A DNA stretch of 64,000 bases from Streptomyces sp. NBC_00223. Lineage in GTDB: Bacteria; Actinomycetota; Actinomycetes; Streptomycetales; Streptomycetaceae. Under the pieces are notes generated by a model, which searched no databases, had not been told where the DNA came from, and saw only the letters and a list, made by a program, of their open reading frames with translations. The first letter of the stretch is position 1. Every line of letters begins with the position of its first letter. Positions 23,458 through 32,620 of this stretch are shown here, one piece after another. Both the position numbers and the translations under genes were made by a program. Location of the stretch: the NCBI RefSeq assembly GCF_036199905.1, contig NZ_CP108109.1:310001-374000 (forward strand), read 5' to 3'.

Positions 23458-25884
23458 TCACTTGCCGCCGGTCAGTCCGGCCCTGCGCAGGGCGTCGGCC
23501 ATCGCGCCGCCGGGCGCGGCCGCGGACGCCCCGGGGCCGCCGCGGCGCTGGCCCTGGCCCCTGCCGCCGCCCTGGCGCGGCGGGGTCCCCCGGCGTTCGC
23601 CGCCACCCGAGCCGCCACCCGCGCCGGAACCACCACCGGAGCCGCCGCGCTGGTCACCGCGCTGCGCGGGCCCGACCTCGTCGTTCAGCCGCAGTGTCAG
23701 CGAGATCCGCTTGCGCGGCAGGTCCACGTCGAGCACCTTGACGCGCACGATGTCCCCGGGCTTGACGACCTCGCGCGGGTCGGAGACGTAGGAGTCGGAC
23801 AGCGCCGAGACGTGCACCAGGCCGTCCTGGTGGACGCCGACGTCCACGAAGGCGCCGAAGGCGGCCACATTGGTGACCACGCCCTCCAGCAGCATTCCGG
23901 GCCGCAGGTCCTTCATCTCCTCCACGCCCTCCTTGAAGGCGGCGGTCTTGAAGGCGGGGCGCGGGTCGCGGCCGGGCTTCTCCAGCTCGGTGAGGATGTC
24001 GGTGACGGTCGGCAGGCCGAAGGAGTCGTCCACGAACTCCTGCGGGCGCAGCGACCTCAGCACGGTCCCGTTGCCGATCAGGTCGGCGATGCCGGTCCCT
24101 GCGCTCGCGCTCATCCGCCGTACGACCGGGTACGCCTCGGGGTGCACGCTGGAGGCGTCGAGCGGGTCGTCGCCTCCTTGGATGCGAAGGAAGCCCGCGC
24201 ACTGCTCGTACGCCTTGGGGCCGAGCCTGGCCACGTCCTTGAGGGCCTTGCGGGCGCGGAAGGGGCCGTGGGAGTCGCGGTGGGCGACGATGTTGGCGGC
24301 CAGGCCCTCGGTGATGCCGGAGACCCGGCGCAGCAGCGGTACGGAGGCGGTGTTGACGTCCACCCCGACGCCGTTGACGCAGTCCTCGACGACCGCGTCC
24401 AGGGAGCGGGAGAGCTTCACCTCGGACAGGTCGTGCTGGTACTGGCCGACGCCGATCGAGCGCGGGTCGATCTTGACGAGTTCGGCGAGCGGGTCCTGGA
24501 GCCGGCGGGCGATGGAGACGGCACCGCGCAGCGACACGTCCAGCTCCGGCAGCTCGGCGGAGGCGTAGGCCGAGGCGGAGTAGACCGAGGCGCCGGCCTC
24601 GGAGACGACGGCCTTGGTGAGCTTCAGGTCCGGGTGGAGGCGGATCAGCTCGGCGGCGAGCTTGTCGGTCTCGCGCGAGGCGGTGCCGTTGCCGATCGCG
24701 ATCAGGTCGACACGGTGCTCGCGGGCGAGGCGGGCGAGGGTGGCCAGCGACTCGTCCCAGCGGTTGCGGGGCACATGCGGGTAGATCGTGTCGGTGGCGA
24801 CGACCTTGCCGGTGTCGTCGACGACGGCGACCTTCACCCCGGTGCGCAGGCCCGGGTCGAGGCCCATGGTGGCGCGGGTGCCTGCGGGCGCGGCGAGCAG
24901 CAGGTCGCGGAGGTTCGCGGCGAAGACCCGTACGGCCTCGTCCTCGGCCTGCTGGCGCAGCTGGACCCGCAGGTCGATGCCGAGGCGGACCAGGAAGCGG
25001 GTGCGCCAGGCCCAGCGGACGGTGTCGGCGAGCCACTTGTCGGCGGGGCGGCCCCGGTCGGCGATGCCGAAGTTCTGGGCGATGCGGCGCTCGAAGCTGC
25101 TGGGGCCCTCGGTGGGCTCCTCGGGTTCGAGGGTGAGGTCGAGCACGTCCTCCTTCTCGCCGCGGAGCATCGCCAGCACCCGGTGGGAGGGCAGCTTGGT
25201 GAAGGGCTCGGCGAAGTCGAAGTAGTCGGCGAACTTCGCGCCCGACTCCTCCTTGCCGTCGCGGACCTTCGCCATGAGCCGGCCGCGGGTCCACATCCGG
25301 GTGCGCAGCTCGCCGACCAGGTCGGCGTCCTCGGAGAAGCGCTCGGTGAGGACGGCGCGGGCGCCCTCCAGGGCGGCGGCCGCGTCCTGGACGCCCTTGT
25401 CGGCGGAGACGTAGGCGGCCGCCTCGGTCTGCGGGTCCAGGCCCGGGTCGGCGAGCAGCCGCTCGGCCAGCGGTTCGAGGCCCGCCTCACGGGCGATCTG
25501 CGCCTTGGTGCGCCGCTTGGGCTTGAACGGCAGGTAGATGTCCTCAAGGCGGGCCTTGGAGTCGGCGGCCAGGATCTGCGCCTTGAGCGCGTCGTCCAGC
25601 TTGCCCTGCGACTCGATGGACTCCAGTACGGCCGCGCGCCGCTCGTCCAGCTCCCGCAGATAGCGCAGCCGCTCCTCCAGGGTGCGAAGCTGCGCGTCGT
25701 CAAGGGTGCCGGTGACCTCCTTGCGGTAGCGGGCGATGAACGGCACGGTCGCCCCGCCGTCGAGCAGGTCGACGGCCGCCCGCACCTGCCCTTCGCGTAC
25801 GCCGAGTTCTTCGGCGATCCTGGCCTCGACCGATCCGTTGCCGCTGATGATCTCGCTCCTCGGACGCTGGGATGTTGCCAGCAT
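23458..25884 (-). CDS. tex: Tex family RNA-binding transcription accessory protein
   Basis: 808 residues. Order: N-terminal helical Tex domain (RIAEELGVREGQVRAAVDLL, VPFIARYRKEVTGTLDDAQL quoted in part), YqgF/RNase H-like domain (GLDPGLRTGVKVAVVD), helix-hairpin-helix (RRVSGITEGLAANIVAHRD), and a C-terminal S1 RNA-binding domain (GMLLEGVVTNVAAFGAFVDVG, quoted in part). The last 80 residues are Gly/Arg-rich, an RGG-like disordered tail. Tex associates with RNA polymerase and nucleic acids. The ATG at 25884 lacks a clear ribosome site and may be leaderless; GAGGAG lies just before an in-frame ATC about 30 bases downstream. Confidence 0.92.
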   Translation of the reverse strand: MLATSQRPRSEIISGNGSVEARIAEELGVREGQVRAAVDLLDGGATVPFIARYRKEVTGTLDDAQLRTLEERLRYLRELDERRAAVLESIESQGKLDDALKAQILAADSKARLEDIYLPFKPKRRTKAQIAREAGLEPLAERLLADPGLDPQTEAAAYVSADKGVQDAAAALEGARAVLTERFSEDADLVGELRTRMWTRGRLMAKVRDGKEESGAKFADYFDFAEPFTKLPSHRVLAMLRGEKEDVLDLTLEPEEPTEGPSSFERRIAQNFGIADRGRPADKWLADTVRWAWRTRFLVRLGIDLRVQLRQQAEDEAVRVFAANLRDLLLAAPAGTRATMGLDPGLRTGVKVAVVDDTGKVVATDTIYPHVPRNRWDESLATLARLAREHRVDLIAIGNGTASRETDKLAAELIRLHPDLKLTKAVVSEAGASVYSASAYASAELPELDVSLRGAVSIARRLQDPLAELVKIDPRSIGVGQYQHDLSEVKLSRSLDAVVEDCVNGVGVDVNTASVPLLRRVSGITEGLAANIVAHRDSHGPFRARKALKDVARLGPKAYEQCAGFLRIQGGDDPLDASSVHPEAYPVVRRMSASAGTGIADLIGNGTVLRSLRPQEFVDDSFGLPTVTDILTELEKPGRDPRPAFKTAAFKEGVEEMKDLRPGMLLEGVVTNVAAFGAFVDVGVHQDGLVHVSALSDSYVSDPREVVKPGDIVRVKVLDVDLPRKRISLTLRLNDEVGPAQRGDQRGGSGGGSGAGGGSGGGERRGTPPRQGGGRGQGQRRGGPGASAAAPGGAMADALRRAGLTGGK

Positions 25885-25894
25885 CGTAGGGGAA

Positions 25895-26413
25895 TCAGCC
25901 CAGCGTCTTCTCGAACCAGTGGTCCGCGTACGGGCTGTCGTTGTACGCGTCGATCTCCGTGTAGCCGTGCCGGGCGTACAGGGCGCGGGCCTCGACCAGG
26001 TCGGCGCGGGTGTCGAGGCGGATCACGCGGGCGCCGAAGGTGTCGCGGGCGACGCTTTCCGCCGCGCCGACGAGGGTGTCCGCGAGTCCCCGGCCGCGGA
26101 CCTCGGGAGCGACGTACATCCTGGTCAGTTCGACGCTAGAGGCGTCGAGGACGTCGAGGACACGGACGCCGACGCAGCCGACGGGGACGCCGTCCAGGTG
26201 GGCGGCCAGGAATTCGCCGGTCGGGCGGGTCAGGTCGTCGCTGGGCTCCTCGGCGAGGACGGCCGCCACCTCCTCGTCGTCGGTCGGACGGCCGTAATAG
26301 CGGATGATCAGTTCGGTGTAGTAGCGACGTAGCAGGTTCTCGGCGTCAGGGTGCAACACTGAAAGGGGCGCGGCCGTCCATGCGGCGGCCGGGCAGAGAT
26401 CGTTCGTGGTCAT
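25895..26413 (-). CDS. GNAT family N-acetyltransferase
   Basis: 172 residues from the ATG at 26413 (a second ATG three codons upstream is possible). The acetyl-CoA binding core is visible in ELTRMYVAPEVRGRGLADTL with the RGRGLA pyrophosphate loop (about residues 112-118), preceded by PVGCVGVRVLD (beta-4) and followed by VIRLDTRADLVEARALYARHGY. The N-terminal substrate part DAENLLRRYYTELIIRYYGRPTD resembles small-molecule and amino-acid acetyltransferases. The acceptor is unknown. It is followed 10 bp later by tex, on the same strand, so read-through into tex is likely. Confidence 0.85.
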   Translation of the reverse strand: MTTNDLCPAAAWTAAPLSVLHPDAENLLRRYYTELIIRYYGRPTDDEEVAAVLAEEPSDDLTRPTGEFLAAHLDGVPVGCVGVRVLDVLDASSVELTRMYVAPEVRGRGLADTLVGAAESVARDTFGARVIRLDTRADLVEARALYARHGYTEIDAYNDSPYADHWFEKTLG

Positions 26414-26447
26414 GCAGGACATCCTGGCAGCGCGCAGGTAGGGATAT

Positions 26448-26465
26448 CCCCCGGTTATCAGGGGG
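26448..26465. promoter_or_regulatory. Inverted repeat in the GNAT/desaturase divergent gap
   Basis: CCCCC (26448-26452) and GGGGG (26461-26465) flank GGTTATCA, 35-52 bp upstream of the GNAT gene. It could be an operator serving both divergent genes or a hairpin in the GNAT leader. Nothing else stands out in this 171-bp gap. Confidence 0.3.
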
Positions 26466-26584
26466 TCTGGCACCCCGGGGATCCGGGTGATGGCGCCATG
26501 GTCCGGGACGAGCGGTGGTTCGTAGCGTCGTAGTACGGCCCGTCGGGCCGTGTGCCGGACACCGCCCAACACCGAGGAGCGCCC

Positions 26585-27634
26585 ATGGCCACTGTTGCCC
26601 GCACACTCATCGAAGCGCCCGGGAGGGCGCCGTCGGCAGAGGCCGGCAGCGAATTCGCGCCGCTTCTGCGGCAGGTGCGGGAGGCCGGTCTGCTGCGGCG
26701 CCGGACCGGCCACTACGTACGCTCCATCACGCTGAACCTGCTGATGTTCGCGGCGGTGTGGGTGGCGGTGGTGCTGGTCGGCGGGACCGGCACCTGGTGG
26801 GTGCTGGCGCTCGCCCTGCCGGCCGCGGTGCTGTCGGCGCGTACCGGCTTCGTCGGGCACGACGCGGGGCACCAGCAGATCGCGGGCGGCCGGGACACGA
26901 ACCGGGCGATCGCGCTCTTCCACGGCAATCTGCTGCTCGGTATGGGCGCGGGCTGGTGGACCGACAAGCACAACAAGCACCACGCCAACCCCAACCACGT
27001 GGGCAAGGACCCGGATGTCGAGGTGGGCGCGCTGGTGTGGACCCGTGCGCAGGCCGTCGAGCGGGAGGGCTTCGCGCGCTTCCTGGCGAAGTACCAGGCG
27101 TGGCTGTTCTTCCCGATGCTGCTGCTGGAAGGGCTGGCGCTGAAGGTGGCCAGCTTCCAGGACCTGCGGCGGATGGGGACCCGGGACCGGATGGTCGAGG
27201 GCGGGCTGCTCGTCGCCCATGTGGTCGTCTACGCCTCGGTGCTGCTGACGTTTCTGCCGCTGTGGCAGGCGGTCGCCTTCGCGGCGCTGCACCACGCGCT
27301 GTTCGGGCTGCACCTGGGGTGCGCGTTCGCGCCGAACCACAAGGGCATGGCGATGCCGGAGGAGGGCGCGCGCTGGGGTCATCTGCGCCGCCAGGTGCTG
27401 ACCTCGCGCAATGTCCGCGGCAACCCGGTCACCGACTTCATGCTCGGCGGCCTCAACTACCAGATCGAGCACCACCTCTTCCCGAGTCTTCCCCGGCCGC
27501 ATCTGCGGCTGGCCCAGCCGCTGGTCCGGGCGCACTGCCGCAAACTGGGCGTCTCCTACACCGAGACCGGCCTGGTCGAGTCCTTCGCCCAGGCCCTGAC
27601 CCACATGCACACGGTCGGCGCCCCCCTGCGCTGA
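26585..27634 (+). CDS. Membrane fatty acid desaturase
   Basis: 349 residues from the ATG at 26585, preceded by GAGGAG. The three histidine clusters of acyl-lipid desaturases are present: HDAGHQ (about residue 97), HNKHH (about residue 133) and QIEHHLFP (about residue 300). Pairs of transmembrane helices lie around LMFAAVWVAVVLVGG, LALALPAAVLS, LVAHVVVYASVLLTF. It introduces a cis double bond into membrane acyl chains and needs reduced ferredoxin or flavodoxin, not encoded nearby. The gene is convergent with the M1 peptidase gene, with only 18 bp between stops. Confidence 0.92.
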   Translation: MATVARTLIEAPGRAPSAEAGSEFAPLLRQVREAGLLRRRTGHYVRSITLNLLMFAAVWVAVVLVGGTGTWWVLALALPAAVLSARTGFVGHDAGHQQIAGGRDTNRAIALFHGNLLLGMGAGWWTDKHNKHHANPNHVGKDPDVEVGALVWTRAQAVEREGFARFLAKYQAWLFFPMLLLEGLALKVASFQDLRRMGTRDRMVEGGLLVAHVVVYASVLLTFLPLWQAVAFAALHHALFGLHLGCAFAPNHKGMAMPEEGARWGHLRRQVLTSRNVRGNPVTDFMLGGLNYQIEHHLFPSLPRPHLRLAQPLVRAHCRKLGVSYTETGLVESFAQALTHMHTVGAPLR

Positions 27635-27652
27635 CCGGCCACGCCGCCGGGC

Positions 27653-29074
27653 TCAGAGGTGGGCGGGCTTCGCGGAGGCGTGGAGCCAGGTGGCGAAGAG
27701 CGCGGTCAGGTCGTTGCCCGACAGTTCGCGGCAGAAGGCGGTGAAGTCGGCCGTCGAGGCGTTGCCGTGGCGGTGGGCGGCGGGCCAGCCGCGCAGCAGG
27801 GCGGCGAACGTCCGCTCGCCCAGGGCCCTGCGCAGCTCGTACAGGACCAGCGCGCCGCGCCCGTAGACCGGGGGCGCGGAGACGGCCGCGGCCGAGGGCG
27901 GGGCGTCGGGCGGGAAGGCCCAGTTCGCGGGGTCGGCGAAGGCCCTGGCGGCGCTCTCGTCGACGGACGGGCCGCCTTCGCGCTCCTGCCAGAGCCATTG
28001 CGCATAGGTGGCGAAGCCCTCGTTGAGCCACATGTCCTGCCAGGACTTCGGGGTGACCGAGTCGCCGAACCACTCGTGGGACAGCTCGTGCGCCAAGGTG
28101 GTCGTCCGCAGCGCGGGCGGCGCTCCGTCGCCCGGGAAGACCGGCCGGTTCTGCGTCTCCAGCGCGTAGCCGACCGACCCGCGCGGCAGGTGGCCGACGA
28201 TCGCGCCCGAGGACGCGAAGGGGTACGGCCCGAAGAGCCCGCTCTCCCAGTCCAGGATCTCGGGGATACGTTTCACCGCCGCGTCCGTCGCGGCGTCGGC
28301 GGAGCGCGGGTCCACGGCGACGTACAGCGGCACCCCGTCGGGGGTACGGGACCGGGTGATGTCGTAGTGCCCGATGGCGACGGTGGCCAGATACGTCGCC
28401 ATGGGCGCGTCCGTGCGCCAGTGGAAGGCGCTGCGGCCGCCGGAGTCACGGCGGTCGACGAGTTCGCCGTTGGACACCACGGTCAGCCCCGCGGGCACGT
28501 CGACGGTGATGTCGTACGCCGCCTTGTCCGAGGGGTGGTCGTTGCCCGGGAACCACGCCATGGAGCCGACCGGCTCCCCCAACGCCAGCGCCCCGTCGTC
28601 GGTGCGGAACCACCCCTCGTGCGAACCGTCCGGGTCCTTGAGCAGGTCCGGCACCCCGCCGTACGTCACGGTCGTCTCGAAGCGTTCCCCGCGGGCGAGC
28701 GGCGTCGCGGGCCGTACGGTCAGCTCGGTGCCGGAGCGGTGCACACCGGCCGTCCGGCCGCCGACGGTGACCTTGTCGACGGTGAGCCCGGCGAGATCGA
28801 GGTCGAAGGCGCTCAGCTCCCGGTCGGCCGTCGCGCTGATCACCGCGGTGCCGCGCAGCCGCCCGGAGCCGGGGTCGTAGGACAGGTCGAGGCCGTAGTG
28901 CGTGACGTCGTAGCCGCCGTTGCCCGCGTCGGGGAAGAGCCGGTCGCCGACGCCGGACGACCCGGCCGGCGGGTGGTGGTCACCTCCGCCGCCCGAGCAC
29001 GCCGAACAGCACGCGAGCAGGGCGAGGAGAGCCGCCCACAGCGGCGGGCGCAGGGCGGCGAGGCGTAGGCGCAC
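27653..29074 (-). CDS. M1 family metallopeptidase, lipoprotein
   Basis: 473 residues from the GTG at 29074. A lipoprotein signal (LAALRPPLWAALLALLAC, with cysteine in an LLAC box) anchors it outside the membrane. The zinc site is HELSHEW (about residues 329-335) with NEGFATY about 19 residues later providing the third ligand. The exopeptidase GAMEN signature is replaced by GYALETQNR, as usual in this actinobacterial subfamily. An N-terminal beta-domain precedes the catalytic domain. It probably trims peptides in the cell wall space. It lies 71 bp downstream of the fadJ-like gene on the same strand and could be read from that operon. Confidence 0.88.
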   Translation of the reverse strand: MRLRLAALRPPLWAALLALLACCSACSGGGGDHHPPAGSSGVGDRLFPDAGNGGYDVTHYGLDLSYDPGSGRLRGTAVISATADRELSAFDLDLAGLTVDKVTVGGRTAGVHRSGTELTVRPATPLARGERFETTVTYGGVPDLLKDPDGSHEGWFRTDDGALALGEPVGSMAWFPGNDHPSDKAAYDITVDVPAGLTVVSNGELVDRRDSGGRSAFHWRTDAPMATYLATVAIGHYDITRSRTPDGVPLYVAVDPRSADAATDAAVKRIPEILDWESGLFGPYPFASSGAIVGHLPRGSVGYALETQNRPVFPGDGAPPALRTTTLAHELSHEWFGDSVTPKSWQDMWLNEGFATYAQWLWQEREGGPSVDESAARAFADPANWAFPPDAPPSAAAVSAPPVYGRGALVLYELRRALGERTFAALLRGWPAAHRHGNASTADFTAFCRELSGNDLTALFATWLHASAKPAHL

Positions 29075-29145
29075 GGGGGCCAGCGTACGAGGCGGGCGGC
29101 CCGCGGCCGGTGAGGATCGCCCACCTGGTGACCCGCCCGCGCCGC

Positions 29146-31320
29146 TCAGTCCCTGAAGATCTCCCCGCTCTCCGCCTTGGCCACCAGCAGCGCGGGCGGC
29201 GCGAACCGCTCGCCGTAGCGCGCGGCCAGCTCCCGGGCCCGGGCGGTGAATCCGGCGACCCCGCCCTCGTAGCCGTTGATGTACTGGAGCACTCCCCCGG
29301 TCCACGCCGGGAAGCCGATGCCCAGCAGCGAGCCGATGTTCGCGTCGGCGACCGAGGTCAGGACGCCCTCCTCCAGCAGCCGTACGGTGTCCAGCGACTC
29401 GGCGAACAGCATCCTTTCCCGCATGTCGCGGAACGGCACCTCGGCGGCGCCCCCGGCCGTCCCGAAGTGCTCGGCGAGGCCCGGCCACAGCCGGGTGCGG
29501 CGGCCGTCCTCGTACTCGTAGAAGCCCGCGCCGCCGCTGCGGCCGGGCCGCCCGAACTCCTCGACCATGCGGTCCACGACCCGCTCGGCCGGGTGCTCCC
29601 GCCAGCTGCCGCCCGCCGCCTCGACCGCCGCGCGGGCCTCGCGGCGGATGCCGCGGCCGAGTGTCAGGGTGAGTTCGTCGATCAGCGCGAGCACCTTGGC
29701 GGGGTAGCCGGCCTGCGCCGCCGCCTGCTCGACGGAGGCGGCCGGGACGCCCTCGCCGACCATGGCGACGCCCTCGTTGAGGAACTGGCCGATGACCCGG
29801 GAGGTGAAGAAGCCGCGCGAGTCGTTGACCACGATGGGGGTCTTGCGGATCTGCCGGACCAGGTCGAAGGCGCGGGCCAGTGTCTCGTCGCCGGTGGCCG
29901 CGCCGCGGACGATCTCCACCAGCGGCATCCGGTCGACCGGCGAGAAGAAGTGCAGGCCGACGAAGTCCCGCTGCCGCTCGACGCCTTCGGCGAGCGCCGA
30001 GACGGGCAGGGTGGAGGTGTTGGTGCACAGCAGGGCGTCCGGCGCGACGATGTGCTGGATCTCCTGGAACACCTTGTGCTTGAGCCCGGCGTCCTCGAAG
30101 ACCGCCTCGATCACGGCGTCGCAGCCCGCGAGGTCGGCCGGGTCCGCGGTCGGTGTGATCCTGGCCAGCAGCGCGTCCCGCTTCTCAGGCGTCGTACGGC
30201 CCTTGGCGAGCGCCTTGTCGAGCAGCCCCGCGGAGTACGCCTTGCCGCGCGCGGCGGCCTCGGCGGAGACGTCCTTGAGCACCACGTCGATCCCGGCCCG
30301 CGCGCAGGAGTACGCGATGCCCGCGCCCATCATGCCCGCGCCGAGCACGGCGACCCTGGTGACCTGGCGGGCGGGCACCCCGGAGGGCCGCCGCGCACCG
30401 GAGTTGACCGCCTGCATGTCGAAGAAGAACGCCTGGATCATGTTCTTCGAGGTGGGGCCGCAGGCCAGCCCGGTGAAGTAGCGGGCCTCGATGACCTCGG
30501 CGGTGGCGAAGTCGACCTGGGCGCCCTCGACGGCGGCGGCGAGGATGTCGCGCGGCGCGGGATAGGGCGCGCCCGCGAGCTGCTTGCGCAGATTCGCCGG
30601 AAAGGCGGGCAGGTTGGCGGCGAAGGCGGGGCTCTTGGGGGTGCCGCCGGGGATCTTGTGGCCGGGCACGTCCCAGGGCTGCCGCGCCTCGGGGTTGGCG
30701 TGGACGAAGGCGCGGGCGCTCGCGAGCATGGCGTCGCGGTCGGCGGCGACCTCGTGGATCAGCCCGGCCGCGAGGGCCGGCCCGGGAGCGTACTGACGGC
30801 CCTGGAGCAGCACCTTGAGCAGCGCGTCGGCGATGCCGAGAAGCCGTACGGTCCGCACCACGCCTCCGCCGCCGGGCAGCAGGCCGAGGGTGACCTCGGG
30901 ACAGCCGATCTTCGTGCCGGGCGTGTCCAGCGCGATCCGGTGGTGGCAGGCGAGCGCGATCTCGTAACCGCCGCCCAGGGCCGCGCCATTGATGGCCGCG
31001 ACGACGGGCCTGCCGAGGGTTTCCAGGCGGCGCAGGCCGCGCTTGATCCGCAGCGATCCGGCGAGGACCCGCTCGGCGTCCTCGGGGGTGGCGCGGATCA
31101 GGTCACGCAGGTCTCCGCCCGCGAAGAAGGTCTTCTTGGCGGAGGTGACGATGATCCCGCGGATGCCGTCGAGTTCGGCTTCCAGGCGGTCGAGGGTGGC
31201 GTCGAGGGAGTCGGCGAAGGCCGCGTTCATGGTGTTGGCGGACTGGCCGGGGTCGTCCAGGACGAGGGTGACGATGCCGTCCGTGTCCTGTTCCCAGCGG
31301 ATGGTGGTGGACTCGCTCAT
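29146..31320 (-). CDS. fadJ: Multifunctional fatty acid oxidation enzyme: enoyl-CoA hydratase / 3-hydroxyacyl-CoA dehydrogenase
   Basis: 724 residues, the usual FadB/FadJ alpha-subunit length. The hydratase half (about 1-200) has SAKKTFFAGGDLRDL and NGAALGGGYEIALACHHRIA (quoted in part: GAALGGGYEIALA) with the catalytic glutamates in PEVTLGLLPGGGG. The dehydrogenase half starts with the NAD motif VAVLGAGMMGAGIAYSCARA (about residue 330) and has the catalytic histidine in FVGLHFFSPVDRMPLVEIV (quoted in part: GLHFFSPVDRMPL), with NDSRGFFTSRV after it. It performs steps 2 and 3 of beta-oxidation and follows the thiolase gene by 51 bp in the same operon. Confidence 0.93.
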   Translation of the reverse strand: MSESTTIRWEQDTDGIVTLVLDDPGQSANTMNAAFADSLDATLDRLEAELDGIRGIIVTSAKKTFFAGGDLRDLIRATPEDAERVLAGSLRIKRGLRRLETLGRPVVAAINGAALGGGYEIALACHHRIALDTPGTKIGCPEVTLGLLPGGGGVVRTVRLLGIADALLKVLLQGRQYAPGPALAAGLIHEVAADRDAMLASARAFVHANPEARQPWDVPGHKIPGGTPKSPAFAANLPAFPANLRKQLAGAPYPAPRDILAAAVEGAQVDFATAEVIEARYFTGLACGPTSKNMIQAFFFDMQAVNSGARRPSGVPARQVTRVAVLGAGMMGAGIAYSCARAGIDVVLKDVSAEAAARGKAYSAGLLDKALAKGRTTPEKRDALLARITPTADPADLAGCDAVIEAVFEDAGLKHKVFQEIQHIVAPDALLCTNTSTLPVSALAEGVERQRDFVGLHFFSPVDRMPLVEIVRGAATGDETLARAFDLVRQIRKTPIVVNDSRGFFTSRVIGQFLNEGVAMVGEGVPAASVEQAAAQAGYPAKVLALIDELTLTLGRGIRREARAAVEAAGGSWREHPAERVVDRMVEEFGRPGRSGGAGFYEYEDGRRTRLWPGLAEHFGTAGGAAEVPFRDMRERMLFAESLDTVRLLEEGVLTSVADANIGSLLGIGFPAWTGGVLQYINGYEGGVAGFTARARELAARYGERFAPPALLVAKAESGEIFRD

Positions 31321-31371
31321 GGTCGGGTGGCTCCGTTGGAATCCGTAGGCGGGAGGGAGGGTGACGGGCGG

Positions 31372-32586
31372 TCAGACGCGCTCGACGACGGTGGCGACGC
31401 CCATGCCGCCGCCGACGCAGAGGGTGGCGAGCCCGTACCGCAGGTCGCGGCGCTCCAGCTCGTCGATGAGGGTGCCGAGGATCATCGCGCCGGTCGCGCC
31501 CAGCGGGTGGCCGAGGGCGATGGCGCCGCCGTTGACGTTGACCTTGTCGATGCTCACGCCCATGTCGGCGGCGAAGCGCAGCACGACCGCGGCGAAGGCC
31601 TCGTTCATCTCGATGAGGTCGATGTCGTCGATGGTCAGCCCGGCCTTGGCCAGTGCCTTGCGGGAGGCGGGGGCGGGGCCGGTGAGCATGATGGTCGGCT
31701 CGGAGCCGGAGACGGCCGCGGCGACGATCCGGGCCCGCGGGGTGAGCCCGTAGCGCTCGCCGATCTCGCGGCTGCCGACGGCGACCAGGGCGGCGCCGTC
31801 CACGATGCCCGAGGAGTTGCCCGCGTGGTGGACGTGGTCGATCTTCTCCACCCAGTGGTACTTCTGGAGCGCGACCGCGTCGAAGCCGCCCAGGTCGCCG
31901 ATGTCGGCGAAGGACGGCTTGAGCCCGGCGAGCGTCTCCGGTGTGGTGCCGGGGCGCAGATGCTCGTCGTGGTCGAGGACGGTCAGGCCGTTGACGTCCA
32001 GGACGGGTACGACCGAACGGGCGAAGCGGCCCTCCTTCCACGCCTCGGCGGCCCGCTCCTGCGACAGGGCGGCATAGGTGTCGACGTCGTGCCTGCTCCA
32101 GCCGCCCAGGGTGGCGATGAGGTCGGCGCCGATGCCCTGGGGGACGAAACCGGTCGCGAAGGACGTCATGGGGTCCATCGCCCAGGCGCCGCCGTCGGAG
32201 CCCATCGCGACCCTGGACATCGACTCGACGCCCCCGGCCAGGATCAGGTCCTCCCAGCCGGAACGGACCTTGGCGGCGGCCAGGTTGACCGCTTCGAGCC
32301 CCGAGGCGCAGAAGCGGTTCTCCTGGACGCCCGCCACGCTGTCGGGCAGACCCGCGGCGATGGCGGCGATCCGGGCGATGTCGGAGCCCTGGTCGCCGAT
32401 CGGGCTGACGACGCCGAGCACGATGTCGTCGATCGCGGCCGGGTCCAGGCCGGGGAAGCGGCGGCGCAGCTCGTGGATGAGGCCGACGACGAGGTCGATC
32501 GGCTTGGTGCCGTGCAGTGATCCGTTCGCCTTTCCGCGCCCGCGCGGGGTGCGTACGGCGTCGTAGACGTAGGCCTCGGTGCTCAA
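31372..32586 (-). CDS. fadA: Acetyl-CoA C-acyltransferase (thiolase)
   Basis: 404 residues from a TTG start at 32586, with AAAGG 8 nt upstream; the protein then begins [17 protein letters not shown] as in orthologues. Catalytic residues are visible: nucleophile cysteine in [13 protein letters not shown] (about Cys91), His in [15 protein letters not shown] (about His360) and the second cysteine in [10 protein letters not shown] (about Cys390). It performs the last, thiolytic step of beta-oxidation and forms the FadAB-type complex with the next gene. It lies 34 bp after the CoA transferase stop in the same operon. Confidence 0.93.
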   Translation of the reverse strand: MSTEAYVYDAVRTPRGRGKANGSLHGTKPIDLVVGLIHELRRRFPGLDPAAIDDIVLGVVSPIGDQGSDIARIAAIAAGLPDSVAGVQENRFCASGLEAVNLAAAKVRSGWEDLILAGGVESMSRVAMGSDGGAWAMDPMTSFATGFVPQGIGADLIATLGGWSRHDVDTYAALSQERAAEAWKEGRFARSVVPVLDVNGLTVLDHDEHLRPGTTPETLAGLKPSFADIGDLGGFDAVALQKYHWVEKIDHVHHAGNSSGIVDGAALVAVGSREIGERYGLTPRARIVAAAVSGSEPTIMLTGPAPASRKALAKAGLTIDDIDLIEMNEAFAAVVLRFAADMGVSIDKVNVNGGAIALGHPLGATGAMILGTLIDELERRDLRYGLATLCVGGGMGVATVVERV

Positions 32587-32620
32587 CGTCGTGCCTTTCG
32601 GTGAGGGTGCGGTGCGGGCG

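Noticed and set aside
29110-32520. 1136-codon open frame on the plus strand
   Set aside because: It lies antisense to the FadJ-like and thiolase genes, whose motifs are intact. Its composition (Gly/Val/Asp/Arg-rich with no motif) is the usual mirror effect in high-GC DNA.
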